This document shows positions 22,935 to 34,847 of a stretch of DNA of 64,000 nucleotides, piece by piece; position 1 is the first letter of the stretch; each line of letters begins with the position of its first letter. The stretch lies in NCBI GenBank assembly GCA_001414345.1, contig LLCB01000149.1:1-64000 (forward strand). The letters run 5' to 3'. A model generated the notes under the pieces. The model did not search any database, was not told the origin of the DNA, and saw nothing but the letters and a program-made list of their open reading frames with translations. Both the position numbers and the translations under genes were made by a program. Source of the DNA: Hymenoscyphus infarciens (lineage: Eukaryota; Ascomycota; Leotiomycetes; Helotiales; Helotiaceae).

Positions 22935-24717
22935 CTTCGATTTTGCATCGAATCTCTGATCAACCGTGAGGGTTTGTGGGTGACGAGAGAGCACCTACTG
23001 CGTCATAGCGAGCACGACCGCCAAGAAGGGCTGGATTGTTTGAAGCTAAATTTGAACGTCGTCAGCTGAGAAGTTGGGGAAGAGGAATTGAGGTTTTTTT
23101 TCTTCTCACGATGCCCAGATCTTGCACCAAATCCGTAATGGGCAATGGAGAGGTTGACGAGAGGGTTGGGTGTTGACGAGAGGGGGTGAATCGGCAGTGT
23201 TGATGCGGTGGGAGAGGGAAAAGATGATCGATCTCACGATCGACTCGGAGGTGTTGCCTAGTGTTGGAGTTAGTGTTGGAGGTTGCTGAGGTGGCAGTCT
23301 AGACTTGCACGCTTTGGGGTTTAGAAGATATTCAGAAACGAGGTTTTTCGCAAGTAAAAGAAGTGAAACTAGACGATCGTCGTTGGAAAGAGTTCCGACC
23401 GGTTACAGCAAAAATACAGCAGTCACTTATCCCCAATTATCCCCAATTAGCCCTAATTATCCCTCTACGCAAAGAGACCCGAGAGTACTAAAAAGTACTA
23501 AAAAGTACTAAAGAGTAGTGAGGACCGTGAACGAGGGAAGTGAGCGGAGTGGAAGTCGAGAAGCCGACATAGTGGGGCACCAGTGACATCATGATGATGA
23601 ACGGGGCGGGAGGCAAGCACCTGGGGTGGGCCGTGATTGAACCTTAACTTCGAGCCCTGAAGCTGGTTGCATGAGCCCCTAGCCGAAGTGTGACAGCATA
23701 TAAGCCCCCTACCTAGGTATAAGTTGGGCGGCACTTAAGCCCTGAACGTCAGGTATGTCAACCCCTAAAAGCAGGAACCATTTTATACTGTACTGTACTG
23801 TACTCCATTCAAAAGTCCTGGACAGGCGATCCCTGGACCCTGAACTCGTGGGGAACTCGTGGGATCCTTTCCTAGGTAACTTTCGTGAGTTTCTCAGAAA
23901 TACAGTATAGTTGTAAGTAACTTGAAATAGCTTGACTACCATCTAAACCAAAACCCCATAGAACGAACCATGGGAAAAGGGGGCTGGATCCCCCTCATGT
24001 TGTGTTTCTCAACCTCTCGCCTCCCTGACTCCATTGCCGATCGCAGTCCTCGCAAGGAGCGTCGTTGGAAAGGAAAACACGAGCAACAGTCTAGACCAGC
24101 CTATTCTTGCCTCCCAAGTTCCCTCTCGATTCTCGAATCTACCAACACCTGCAGTGGAAGATAAACACCTGATCACGTCTATACGTCATTGAGTCTTGTT
24201 GTCAACATGGCATCCCAAGGTTTCCTTGCGTATTTCAATGCTTTTTACGAACCTGTCTCCTTGGTTTGTTCTATGTTAATTGAGTTTATATTCCCATAAT
24301 ATAATTGCCACCGGCTTCCCTGTATATTCTTTTATCTGAGAGACATCTCTGAATATCAATCTTATGCCGGCACGTATAGTGCAATCCAGCCTACTTATAT
24401 ACCAAAACTGTATCTGCTGAATTATAATATACCCAAGTATCCAGGAAAATCAGATCATGATTTTTCTAGACCCTTCGCATATTTTTGACATTCGAGTATA
24501 AGTCAGAGAGTGGCTTAGTTCTTTTACTATATATTATATTTGAGAGATTCTCTAACAAGGTATTTTACAAATACAGATAGATACCTAGGTAGATTAGACA
24601 ACATACTATAACTACTACATCCAGTTGTAAAAACAAGTACTACACTTATTTCTCATAGCAAGCAAAGACCCCAAGTAACGAATTCTTGTTTAGACTCGTG
24701 GGTTGATTAGTATATCG
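22935..24717. other. Histidine kinase upstream region and spacer
   Basis: The first ~500 bp should hold the 5' UTR and promoter of the kinase. Short tandem motifs are seen: AATTATCCCC-type repeats at 23427-23462, three AGTACTAAAA units at 23485-23516, and CTGTA pentamers at 23790-23802. The palindrome TACCTAGGTA or a near match occurs near 23709, 23870 and 24581. No gene is supported; the 64-aa frame at 23970 is not recognisable. Confidence 0.5.
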
Positions 24718-24874
24718 TAGGTGAGCTTTAGAGGGTTCGCGGGTAAGCTGCGAGTAAGCTGTGGATAAGTAACTCGTAGATTACTCGCTAGTTACTAGTA
24801 GGTCACTTACGAGTTAGCTACAAGCAAGCTGCAAGTAAGCCCTGGATTACTAGCGAGTAAGCTACGAGTATCCC
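24718..24874. repeat. GAGTAAGCT-rich block with inverted repeat
   Basis: A cluster of related words (GCGAGTAAGCT, GTAAGCTG, TTACGAGTTAGCT) lies just beyond the 3' end of the 5S gene. Two arms at 24771-24797 and 24844-24870 are nearly complementary: ACTCGTAGATTACTCGCTAG against CTAGCGAGTAAGCTACGAGT. Transcribed, they could form a hairpin with a ~45-nt loop. The function is unknown. Confidence 0.6.
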
Positions 24875-24924
24875 AAAATCATCTAGCTATTGCAATGCCT
24901 TCGTGGAAGGGAGTTGCAGGAAGT

Positions 24925-24935
24925 AAAAAGAAAAA
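24925..24935 (-). terminator. Pol III T-run terminator of 5S gene
   Basis: On the minus strand the 5S gene is followed at once by TTTTT, C, TTTTT, the oligo-T signal that stops RNA polymerase III. Confidence 0.8.
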
Positions 24936-25054
24936 ACATACAACAGCAGGTATTCGCTGGTGGTCACCCACCCAACTACTAATCTGCCGATCTGAGGCTT
25001 GTGTATGGCAGAGCGGACGGGATGCCCAATTCTCCTCAGTCTATGGTCGTATGT
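24936..25054 (-). rRNA. 5S ribosomal RNA (dispersed copy)
   Basis: The minus strand begins ACATACGACCATAG and ends CTGCTGTTGTATGT, with complementary ends forming helix I; length 119 nt. The core GTAGTTGGGTGGGTGACCAC (internal C box) and CATCCCGTCCGCTCTGCC are typical fungal 5S segments. Helix II arms pair (ACTGAGG with CCTCAGAT). This shows that 5S genes here lie outside the 18S-28S units, as is usual in Pezizomycotina. The intact pairing and terminator suggest a working gene rather than a pseudogene. Confidence 0.93.
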
Positions 25055-26337
25055 GGCAGTTAGTGTATTGTCTGCGCATAGAATATACTCTTGTGTAGAC
25101 ATCTGAGAATTTGTCGTGGATCACGTGGCGTTTTAAGTAGACAAGAATCTGGAAGAGGTCACCGGTCTTGTAATTACTAGGTAGGGATTTTTTGGGTTTT
25201 CTTTGCCTGCTACTGTACTCTATTCTGTGGGGTTCTACCGTACTTAAAAATGGAGGTCTTATATTTGTTATCCCGTGACAGGGCCTGACCTTGTGCGGGT
25301 AGGCTCTCAGGGGTTTACCCCTCCCAGATCTTTACATCTCAACTCTTCCTGCTCAACTGCCTGGACATACAATGCGACATGCTACTCTATAGTCTCTGCT
25401 ACGAGGGAGTTATCTAGCAGCCTCTGAATATTCATCTCTTGGGAAAAAGGGCTTCGGGTTCCTCGTCGGCGTTGCAATTTACGGATGCGGCAACCTCACA
25501 TTGCTTCCTTGAAATCTCGTCTACGATTAGCATCCAATTGTCCTCGAAGAACAAATTTGGGTCGGCTTACTGGTTATCCAGAGAGGTCCAATACTAGAGG
25601 GATTAACGCTCCTTCCTGCGATACCTCTGATCGTAATAAGGAGGGGAAGGTTTGCCCATACCCACCCATACTCTTACGGCAAATGAGGGCGCCCCTTTCC
25701 TCAATGTGTTCTCTAGTCTTGGCGTGGTCGAGTCGAGGGTTGAGGTTCACTTGAGTAAGGAATGACCCTAGAGGGGAAGAGATGGACCCCTTTTTTTTCT
25801 TCGGCCCTCAATATATCAACCAACACCGACACCGTAACAACACAAATACAATGCTTCTACACAGATATGCGGAGGTCAGCTACCCGGGCTTACTATTGCT
25901 TGCTGTAAGTCCCTTTCATTCGCTCCTGCTGACTTGAAACAAAGCAAATCCTCCCTTGTACTTTGAACGCCGGATTCCATACGAACCACTGCGTTTTATT
26001 TTCTCTCTATTTGGTTCAAAATGTTCAGAAACGGAGCTCCCAAGCTTTTATATCACAGGCGCAGTCTTCAGCCTCTCAAAAACCAACTGGATTAGTTTGT
26101 CGTAAAGGTGACTTTGGGATGACTTCAACCATCAAGGAGAATTTAAATATGGGACTTGAATTTCACGATGGATATCCATAAGACTGCTGGTTTTCCCAGA
26201 GATTCTGACCATCAACAACGGTCTATTTCCTTTTGTAATTCCTTAGGTTCCGCTTTTCATTAGCACATTCCTTCATTCCTTTTGTGGTCTGTCTATTTTC
26301 TATTTTCTACTCCAAAAACCTTCGTTACATCTTCACA
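25055..26337. other. Intergenic, no gene supported
   Basis: An 89-aa frame at 25485-25754 begins with ATG but has no recognisable domain. A short hydrophobic start at 25851 (MLLHRYAEVSYPGLLLLA) followed by a GTAAGT could be a first exon, but no continuation was found. The 3' end serves as the promoter of the SGNH hydrolase gene (leader ...TCTTCACA before ATG). Confidence 0.5.
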
Positions 26338-27827
26338 ATGGTAGCCCTCAAATACGCTTCAGTCCTTGCAATCTCTACAATAGTCACGGCCAATCCCGTC
26401 GTCATTCAATCTCGCGCAGACAAAGATGGGATGCCTGAGACAGGTGCGGCTTTTGGGGACAGCATTTCAGTTGGCAACGACGCCGCTAACTTGCTCAAGG
26501 AATCCAAAGACCAGCGGGATTTTAACATCGCACGAACGGGTGGTTCTTATCCGACCCAGTTGGCGGAGACTCTTGGATGGGGTAAAATGTCCGAGTTCTA
26601 CTCTTGCAGTGGCGATATCTTGTCCGATATCGATGGTCAAGTCGAGAGGTATCAGAAGCAAAACCCATATTCGAGAGTGGATTTTGCTACATTGCCAATC
26701 AGTGGGAATGATTTCGGATTTGGTGATGTTGTGGTAAGTTTGAAGAGCTTTTCTTTTCAAAGAAGTGCTAATTTCTTGCGCACGTAGAGAGCTTGTGTGT
26801 ATCCTTTTCGTCTTCTCAATTGGTTCAAGAACGACAAAGCGGCATGCACCGATAGCATCAAAGTTGCCAACGAGAAGATACACACAAAAGCAACTTGGGA
26901 TTCATACAGGGAGAAGGTCGAGCTTCTCCAACATAACGTCATCAAAGAGGATGGACAACTTTTCATCACTGGCTATCCTGAATTCTTTGCTGAGGGGAGT
27001 GTAGGCGACGCGTGTGACGGAGAATCCTTTATCGAGACCTTCATCGTTGGCAACGTGTTGTTTATGAAGCTCGATATCCGCCAAGCTATTAACGCTGCTG
27101 TGGAATTGGTCAATAAGCGCATCCAGGAACTCGTCATCGATAGGGCTCAAGGGAGTGTGAAATAATCCTAGCCCCGCATTCGAAAATCATCGCTTCTGCG
27201 AATGGGACAAGGAGACCAACCCTAAAGGCTCTCAGCCAGATGACAAAGATGTCTGGTTTAAAGACATCGACTCCAAATTAAGCGAGGTACCCGACAACTG
27301 GAAGGGAGCCCATCCGACGAGGCGTGGTTTGAGTGAGAGAGAAGAGGAAGCAAACTCAACGTATGCTGGCGACCTGGAGGGATCCCAGGCTCTCGCGATT
27401 GGGGCCCCTTCCGAGTATCAAAAGTCATCCAGTTTCCACCCCAAAGCCCAAGGCAATGAAAAGATTATGAGCGCCATCATGAATGAACTCTATGTCCAAG
27501 CGTAAGTCACTTCCCCATGATCTCCTCGAGATTTAAGAACCATTGCTGACAGATTTTTCCAGTGCTCAAATGCGCACTAATTCCAAGAAACGAGCGAACT
27601 CTTGCAAGCAAGTCACCCCTTTTGAAGTATCCCCCGGGGTTTTTGTTGCTGACACATTCTGTAGAAACTGTATCGTCCAAGGTCCAGCGAAATTTTGTGG
27701 AGGCCTTTCTGCTGGTGGTGGTGGAGATACTTGCACCGAAATCCCGGGTGGTTGCGCACTCAGGAAACCGAAAGACAACACTTCTCCTAAAGTATTCTGT
27801 AAAGATGGAAGTTCAATCTTTGCCTGA
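26338..27827 (+). pseudogene. Secreted SGNH/GDSL hydrolase, frameshifted
   Basis: Lipase/esterase-like secreted protein. Exons 26338-26733, 26788-27501 and 27563-27827. The signal peptide (~1-18) precedes AAFGDSISVG (block I, nucleophile Ser42), ARTGGSYPTQ (block II Gly) and PISGNDFGF (block III Asn). The frame stops at 27165 after AQGSVK. One base later it reopens as NPSPAFENHRFCEWDKE, which carries the expected block V His, and continues through the third intron to a Cys-rich C-terminus (FCRNCIVQGPAKFCGG). Dropping one A of AAA at ~27159-27161 makes the exon sum exactly 457 codons plus stop. No GT..AG intron with the right phase rescues the frame. Either a true one-base insertion has removed the catalytic His half, or it is a sequencing error. 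Confidence 0.8.
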
Positions 27828-28039
27828 GTCCGTTGAGAGGTACTGCCAAGTTTTATGGGGAGTATACTGGTTGCTAGAAGGAGTTCGGTGCGAAGATGAA
27901 AGATCTCCCGATGGTGCTGGTATTGGCCGATATTGTATAACCAGAATGTTTTTTTTCCTTCTTGGGGAGCCTGCTTGGAAACGGGAGCGGGTGGGATTTG
28001 ACAAACATTATGCGTACTTCGTTCTCTAATTACAACCAA

Positions 28040-29722
28040 ATTCATTCCGTTAGATGTCTACTTGAAGCTAGCGTGAATCCAAGAAAGATGAATTGGGAAC
28101 TGAATACACCAATAGAGCTTACGAAGGACCAGCCAGTAATCATGGGTATGTTGACAAAGTCCGATGCGGATGGTCTAAGATTGAAAGCAGACTCGTCCCT
28201 GGCGTTGATCATAATTTGAGGCAATAATTGTCGACTTCTTTCTGAAGAAAGCAGAGTGCTCAAAAGTGTACTTCAACGCTGCTGACCCGAGGCAATCTAA
28301 ATTGCGACTCCCAGCAATCTATGAGAATGCAATCAGAGACGCTGTATATTCGTTGCGCGGCAACCTTTTTCAATCTTATCTAGAGCACGAAAGCGACCGA
28401 ATTTCATTAATTCATTCATCGAGAGAGAGAGAGAAGCCATTGAATGATGAGACTCTCAAGAACAACACGGATATGATCACCCAGAGACTATATACTTCCC
28501 AACCAGGCAGCAATCAAGAATCCATAGAAGCTATCTCGGAGGTTCTTGGGCGTTATCACGAAAGTGATGGGTTCGATTTCCGTAAGGCGGTCAAGTCACT
28601 GAAAAAGGGAGAAGGGGACCCAATTCCCAGCATTGTGAAAGCACTGGAAGAGAAACGCAACTCGGAATGGTTGACGTTGGAATTGAAATCTCTAGAACTT
28701 GGTGAGGAAACCGAATAGCTCCAGAGGGTCGAAGATCTTCTAGATGAGCTGAGCGTCAGGTTTATTCTTTCCGAAAACCAAAACCCGGTGTTGACGAGTA
28801 TGGCGGCCGGTATCAAACTGGTTTTGACAGATCAAGCAACAATAAGGCCCACCCAGAAAAGCTATTTGATGACACGGAATTGAAACGTGATGGAGAACTA
28901 GATGGCAAGGGAGACGACATCTGTTCAACATAAGCACTTGCTTCCCAGAAGGTTAAGCGAGAATACAAACCTTATCAATATCCAGAAGAGAAAGTGAACC
29001 GGTCCCGAAAGCCACCCAAGGTAAAAAAGGAGGACATGGATAATGATCCTTCCTAAAGTAAAACCTGGCAACCTACGAGCTCCCCAATTCCAATTCTACC
29101 TCTATCAATCGTCGAAATGAACGTGCAAGAATTGGAACAAATGGTCCAACGGGCTACTAGAGTATACGACTCGGTATGTAGAAAATGTGTCACAATTTTT
29201 CTTCTATTATTCACTTCTCTCCTTTTAGTTCATTAAGTACTCACATTATTTAGCTCAACACCCTCATCGACTTGAAACAAAAGCAGAGCGACGCAATGGA
29301 AGCTCGCAATTCCCGAAAAGTGCTGGAGGAATCCGTCCCACTACAAGTAGAAGCAACAACAAAGCAAGGAGAGACCATAATGGTCTTTACGGTTGTGACC
29401 ATCTTGTCTGTACGCTTACTCCCCCACTCACTAATGCTCGGAAGCTAATTAAATGAGCTCCCATTATCATTCATGGCGGCATTCTTCGCGATAGATATTA
29501 CCCAGTTTCCCAAGAGCGACAACAGCCAAGGCGGACTAGGGTTGGGTTGGTTATCCATGGTTATGTGTAAGTGAGTGTTGATTGGTGACTGCCAAACCAT
29601 TCTAGTTTTTTTGTAATCTCTAATTCTTGATAGTTCCAATTTCTGTGGGAACGAGTGGTATACTGAATTTGGTTGCTTTTAATGTGGGTTGGTCAAGGTT
29701 GTATGGGAGACTAGAGACGTGA
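28040..29722 (+). pseudogene. Ankyrin/CorA-like protein remnant
   Basis: A broken copy of a fungal protein class joining ankyrin repeats to a C-terminal CorA-like Mg2+-transporter membrane domain. The 5' part has an ankyrin-like segment, VRCLLEASVNPRKMNWELN. After SSLALII a one-base slip (AATTTG) leads into DFFLKKAECSKVYFNAADPR and AIYENAIRDAVYSL. At 28716-28718 a TAG interrupts the frame before LQRVEDLLDEL, probably a former CAG. More stops follow to ~29060. The last part is clean: MNVQELEQMVQRATRVYDS, intron 29173-29253, DLKQKQSDAMEA, then MVFTVVTILS, intron, LPLSFMAAFFAIDITQFP (first membrane helix) and, after another intron, a second hydrophobic stretch ending at 29722. The N-terminal ankyrin array is missing. 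Family by recall, moderately sure. Confidence 0.7.
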
Positions 29723-30502
29723 TAGCAATGAGATCAAAAACTGTTTTGGGTAGCTTATGGATAATTAAGTGATTGAGGCGTGTTTCTCGCTCCTCTCTAG
29801 GTGGATCTGGTATTTTGTATTCACCAATTGCGGAATTGACCAACCACGTCGCTTTTGAAAAAATATTAAGATGTGTGTTTGGCTGGTAAGTTAAGCTATC
29901 AAATCCTACGGTTTAAGAGTGTCTAGAGTGATTAAATTAACTAAATAAAGTTTTAAAAGTATAAAGAATTAAAGACCTATACCTATCTAACTAATATTTA
30001 TTTAATATAGATATCTTAGTAAATAAAGTATACTAGATCGCTTATTCCTATTACTGTTCTATACTACTCTATAATTATCCTATCTACTTATAAGCTCTTC
30101 CTTGTTTCTTTTATACTCTTTATACATTAGTCTTAAATTATAAGTTAAAAAGATGTTATTCTATAGTAAGTTATAAGTTAAGCTTAAATTTATCTACTTT
30201 TTTTATAATCTAAGCTTTTTAAAAAATTCCTTAATTTCCTCTCTTTTTAAGTACTCTTTTACCTATTTATTAATAATAATATATAGTAGTATACTCTAGA
30301 TAATAGAAAATAAGAGCTCTATATATCCTCTATTACTCTATAAACTTTACATAATGAAAACAGGTAATTTTATATTTATCTTTATTTTTAAAAGGTTTTA
30401 GTATACCTTATTAACCTTATTAACCTTATATAGAGGTAGTAAATTTATTTTAAAAAAAGGGGTTTTTTTTAAGAATTATCTATTTTTTAGTTTATATTTA
30501 TT
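29723..30502. other. AT-rich island, left side
   Basis: Normal sequence to ~29,910, then an abrupt shift to RIP-like AT-rich DNA. No frame or repeat boundary could be placed here apart from the foldback element that follows. Confidence 0.6.
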
Positions 30503-31110
30503 ATCGGTAATTGACACTTTTATCCCTTAAATAATCGTAAATACCTAGAATGTCCTTTAAATTACTTAAAAAGTAACTGCTCTATCTCTTAAATAATACC
30601 TCTTAAAAACAAGGGTATTCTAGTTAGAAAAGAGGGATATTTGAGTCAGTTTATACTTTTTCTCTATAGTAATTAACACTTTTATCCTCTAAATTAATTA
30701 AGAAGTGACTGCTCTATCTCTTAAATAATACCTCTTAAGAATAAGGGTATTCTAGTCAGAAAAGAGGGATATTTAAGTCAGTTATTATTCACTGTTTTTG
30801 CTATATTACGCCACCTATTTTTAAGTGAATTAAAGCAATTACCTTAAGATTATAACCTTATATAGCATCTACTACTTTTATTTAAAAGATAGAGGCAATT
30901 AGAGCACGAAAGAAGAAGGATATTAAGTCTTAAGAGAATACTTAAATCGAGAAAAAGTATAAATTGACTTAAATATCCCTCTTTTCTGACTAGAATACCC
31001 TTATTTTTAAGGGGTATTATTTAAGGGATAGAGCAGTCACTTTTTAAGTAATTTAAAGGACATTCTAGGTATTTCCGATTATTTAAGGGACAAAAGTGTC
31101 AATTACCGAT
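30503..31110. mobile_element. Foldback/MITE-like element with ~160-bp TIRs
   Basis: The left arm starts ATCGGTAATTGACACTTTT and runs to ~30665. The right arm (~30948-31110) is its reverse complement, ending AAAAGTGTCAATTACCGAT. Matching blocks include CTAGAATGTCCTTTAAATTA and AGAAAAGAGGGATATTT. Part of the left arm is repeated directly at ~30670-30785. There is no coding sequence. Flanks TTATT and TTATC may be a decayed target duplication. Non-autonomous DNA transposon is the likely class; the superfamily is not clear. Confidence 0.8.
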
Positions 31111-31363
31111 TTATCATACTTACTTTAAATTAATAAGTAATATAGAAGAGAGATAATTAGATATAGCGCTTCTTTCTAGCTAGGCCTTGTCTCTTTTAGA
31201 GTACTTTTATTTTCTGTCTTCTAAAGAAAAGAGAGAGAAAGCTTTGAAAAAAAAAAGCTCGGATTATAAAAAAAGTGGGCAAATTCAAGCTTAACTCGCA
31301 ACTCACTGTAGCTGCCGTAGCAAGTTGAAAACTCCATGCCTTGAAAATCAACTCCCAACGCTC
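31111..31363. other. AT-rich island, right side
   Basis: AT-rich sequence continues to ~31,200 and then returns to normal composition at the 3' end of the methyltransferase gene. Nothing else is seen. Confidence 0.5.
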
Positions 31364-32435
31364 TCAAAGTTTCTTCGCAACCCCCCTCAACCTTACATAG
31401 CCAATCCAATCCCCACCACCCTCACTCTGACTAGCACAAACTGTCTTCAAAACCTCACATGCCTCCCCCTCACACTTTACCCTCTCCTCCTTCCCCAACT
31501 TCTCCTCAACTGCATCAAAGAACTGCTTCCCCATAAGGGTAACCCATCCCGCGATACCGCCACTATCAGCTTTCGTAGGTCTATACTCCAATTCGGATTT
31601 TACGACTTCAAAAGAAGTGGATGTTAGGGTGGCAGACATCCATGCTTCGTCAGGGAAGAACCATGGGTCAGCGGCTCTAGCAGCTTCAATTCCAACTCGG
31701 GGTGATAGGAGAGCGAGGAAGGTTGATCGCATTCTGGTGGATGTTAGTTGTTAGTTTGAACTTGGGGACGGGGGGGGAGATAATGGGGGGAGATAATAGT
31801 ACTCGGCTACGTTCCCCATGCCACCCATTTCAAAGACGAAGGTTCCGCCTGTTTTCAAAGCCGCGTAAACACCCTTGAAGAAATCAAGCCGAGTAGCTGG
31901 TGGCGTCAAGATCCACTGGCAATGAAGTTAGTAAGTTTTTCGGAGTTTAGAAAGAGAAGAAGAGGAAGAACCCGAGGTCAAGACAAGGAAGTCGTACATA
32001 CATGCATAGCAGCATTGGAAAACACCTTATCATAACCCCCAGTTGCTAAAGACAAACTATGGACGACAGAAGTGGCATCGAGGACTTCGAACGTGCAAAT
32101 CTTAGAAACTCCAGCTTTCTCAGCCTCCTTTCTAGCTGTTTCAATCATCGCCGCCGAACTATCGACTCCATGAATACGACCAGTACCCTTGGCCAGAATC
32201 TGAGCAATTTGGATGTTTAGAACGCCATCTAAGAACAAAGTCAGAAAAACAAGTTAGAGTGAATGAGGGAGAGACAATAAATAGACTCACCACCACATCC
32301 AACATCCAAAATCACATCATCCTCCTGAACATCTAACCAACCAATTACCTTGGTAGCTAATTTTGGCACAAAGGAAGCTGATGTCTGGTAGGCATCGGAG
32401 TCCCAATGGTCCTCTTGTTTCTTTGAAGACGTCAT
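31364..32435 (-). CDS. SAM-dependent methyltransferase
   Basis: Class I methyltransferase of 284 aa in four exons: 32435-32291, 32228-32002, 31915-31803 and 31733-31364, summing exactly to whole codons. The SAM-binding motif ILDVGCGDG (residues 42-50) is rebuilt across intron 1. HGVDSSAAMIETARKEAEKA gives the acidic end of strand 2, FEVLDATS the motif II region, and YDKVFSNAAMHWIL motif III/post-I, again joined across an intron. The later block GTFVFEMGGMGNVAEMRS is also intron-spanning, which confirms the model. No signal peptide. The substrate is unknown. It lies next to an amidase gene on the same strand (about 540 bp apart), but fungi do not need operons, so a joint role is only a possibility. 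Confidence 0.9.
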
Positions 32436-32971
32436 GATGTTCGGTTGCTGTTCAGGTGAGGAGAATGGCGCGAAAAAGCTTTGGGGAATGCGACGATTAA
32501 GAAGCAGTGCGAAGAGTTTCGATGAATGATGAGTACTAAGAGGAAGAGACAAGTATTTATTCCTAAAGTGATAGTTGAATTGGGAGTCAAGATGGAAGGT
32601 CGAAGCTGAGTTTGTTGACTCTTTAGCGGGGTGGTGGGGTGGAATACAGCAGGAGGGGAGCGGAACCATCCCTAGCGAAAGGGGGTTGCCGATGTCGGAG
32701 GGGTTTAATTCACTGAGTGCATGAACTGAAAGAGCCATCACATCCCGCAACTGATAGTTCGAGTTTCACAGCAAGCATCGGGGTGTATGAATGAGAGCGA
32801 CGTCGCTCTAAACCACACGAATCCAGCTAGGCTAGACGAGGCACAACCAACCACATCAACACATTTTCCAATCACCTCCCAAAAGAAAAATCAAATATAT
32901 GCTGGCTACGTAGGTATCATCTAATATTCTAGCATCTGCTCATGATATGTACACCGATCTCGGACTGGTAA

Positions 32972-34847
32972 TCAGATGATATCTAATAGTTGGTACTTGT
33001 CGTGGCCTAACGCGCTCTCGATTCTCTTCATAACTGCGAGGACTTTCTCTTCCTCGAGTCTTTGACCCACTATTTGGACCGCAACAGGAAGACCATGCAT
33101 TGCTGTTGCATCATAATGTTTGTATGCCCCGTAGGCTACGCCGTTCAATTTCTTGAGTGAGAAATTTGAGGGGAGTTGATCAAGGGATTTGTCAACGTGT
33201 GTTATCGGCATGATACCACAAGTATAATCCAGCTATTTCCACATCACTATTTTGTATATTTCAAGCTAGAAGGGGTAGAACTTACAAGGTTGAATAAGAA
33301 AGTGTAACCACAGCTGCTGACTGCATCCTTCATTGCATCGTGTGGGGTGGCTGGTGTGGCATTTGGAGGAGTGATCATAACATCAATCTTCGCTTCATTC
33401 TCCCACCAGTCATGGAACTTTGCCTTGTAAGCCTCTCTCTTGGTGACGAACTTCCACTGCTCATAAGAAGATTTCTCCTTCCAGTCCTTGATGAGACCAG
33501 CCCAAATCTCATCGCGACGAACGTATTTCACCCACATATAGTACACCCATTTGAAGGGACTTGGTAAGCTCATGAGAAAACTCATTTGTCTTGCTCCTGT
33601 ATCTTCCCACTCACCGGTCCGGAAAAATGATTTGAAAGTTTTGCATCCATCCGCGTTGAGAAGTTGGGAGGCGATATAAAGTGCTTCGTATGGCGATGGT
33701 GGGTCGACATCTACAACCTCATGACCTTCTTTCTTTAAAGCTGCTACCACTTCATCAATTGCTCTTGCGCATGCTGGACTTGGGTCAACGACCCCATCTG
33801 TTCTAAGAATGCCAACTTTGAATTTCTTAGTCTCTTCGGTTTCCTTGAAGGTGTCGGGACGCCAAGGAATTGGATGTACTGAGTGATCATATTTCCATGG
33901 CTTCATACCAATTAATGAGCTGGTGAAATAAGTGAGATCCTCCAGCGTTCTCGACATGGGACTGAAAACTGATGGAATTCCTTCTTGCCCTGGCATACTC
34001 GTTACCATCCCATTTTTAGGCCATCGTCCGGTCGAGCATCGTAAGCTGTAAATCCCGGAGAAATGTGCCGGAACTCTTACACTCCTATGAATATATTAAC
34101 ATCAATTCCATACCCTTGAAAAATAACTCACCCAGCAACATCAGACCCAATTCCAATTCTCCCACCACCCGCAGCCAACAACGCACTTTCACCACCTGTC
34201 GATCCTCCCGGAGAATACTTATCGTTATGTGGATTCGTACACCGTCCCCAAACATCATTCGTACTTTCAAAACTTAACAATGTAACCGGTAAATTCGTTT
34301 TGACATACGGCACCGCTCCAGCATCCTTCAACAACCTCACCATAGCTCCATCCTTCTCCCCTTTATTTCCGACATTGGAACTATACCCCACCGAGGTATC
34401 ATATCCACCCACCACCACTGAGTCCTTCAAACTGATCGGAATCCCTGCCAGAGGCCCTTTCATATTTATGCTGCCATCAGTTACCCATGTTTCAGCAGAA
34501 CTGATCATGACTTCAGTAACGCAATTCGTTTTGGTATGTGCTTTGAGGGCAGCCTTTCCGTAGGCTCGGAGGATATCAATTGGTTGGAGGGATTGCTTGT
34601 GTACATCTTGAACGAGTTGTTCGATTGGTTTTGAGAGAACTTGTCGTTCTGAGGTTGTGCATGGGGTGTTGTAGGATGTGAGGTCTTGGATTCGTTGTTT
34701 ACGTTCTGCTTGTTTGAAGTTGCTAGAATTAAGGGAGTTAGTGAAGCTACCCTCGTTCCCCATTTATGATTGCGGGGGTGTAAAGATAGGTGGTGAGTCG
34801 ACTTACCAGTCTTTTCGGTGCTGGAAATAATCGAGTAGAAATACCAT
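32972..34847 (-). CDS. Amidase signature family enzyme
   Basis: Hydrolyses amides to carboxylate and ammonia (acetamidase-like fungal branch). Four exons: 34847-34807, 34722-34132, 34084-33286 and 33232-32972; exact sum 563 codons plus stop. The catalytic triad is visible: Lys113 in SLKDSV, cis-Ser188 in PGGSTGGESAL and nucleophile Ser212 in SDVAGSVRVP, the last joined over intron 2. The small first exon encodes MVFLLDYFQHRKD, the usual start in this group; an ATG at 34763 lies in intron 1 and is not the start. The C-terminus HGLPVAVQIVGQRLEEEKVL is typical. No signal peptide, so cytosolic. It shares a ~680-bp divergent upstream region with the MBL-fold gene. The substrate is not predictable. 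Confidence 0.93.

Noticed and set aside
22932..22994. Kinase start at 22994
   Set aside because: The codon there is GTG directly after a stop; the first ATG is at 22934.
34128..34763. Amidase start at the ATG at 34763
   Set aside because: This ATG lies in intron 1; the exon at 34847-34807 supplies the conserved N-terminus and exact codon sum.
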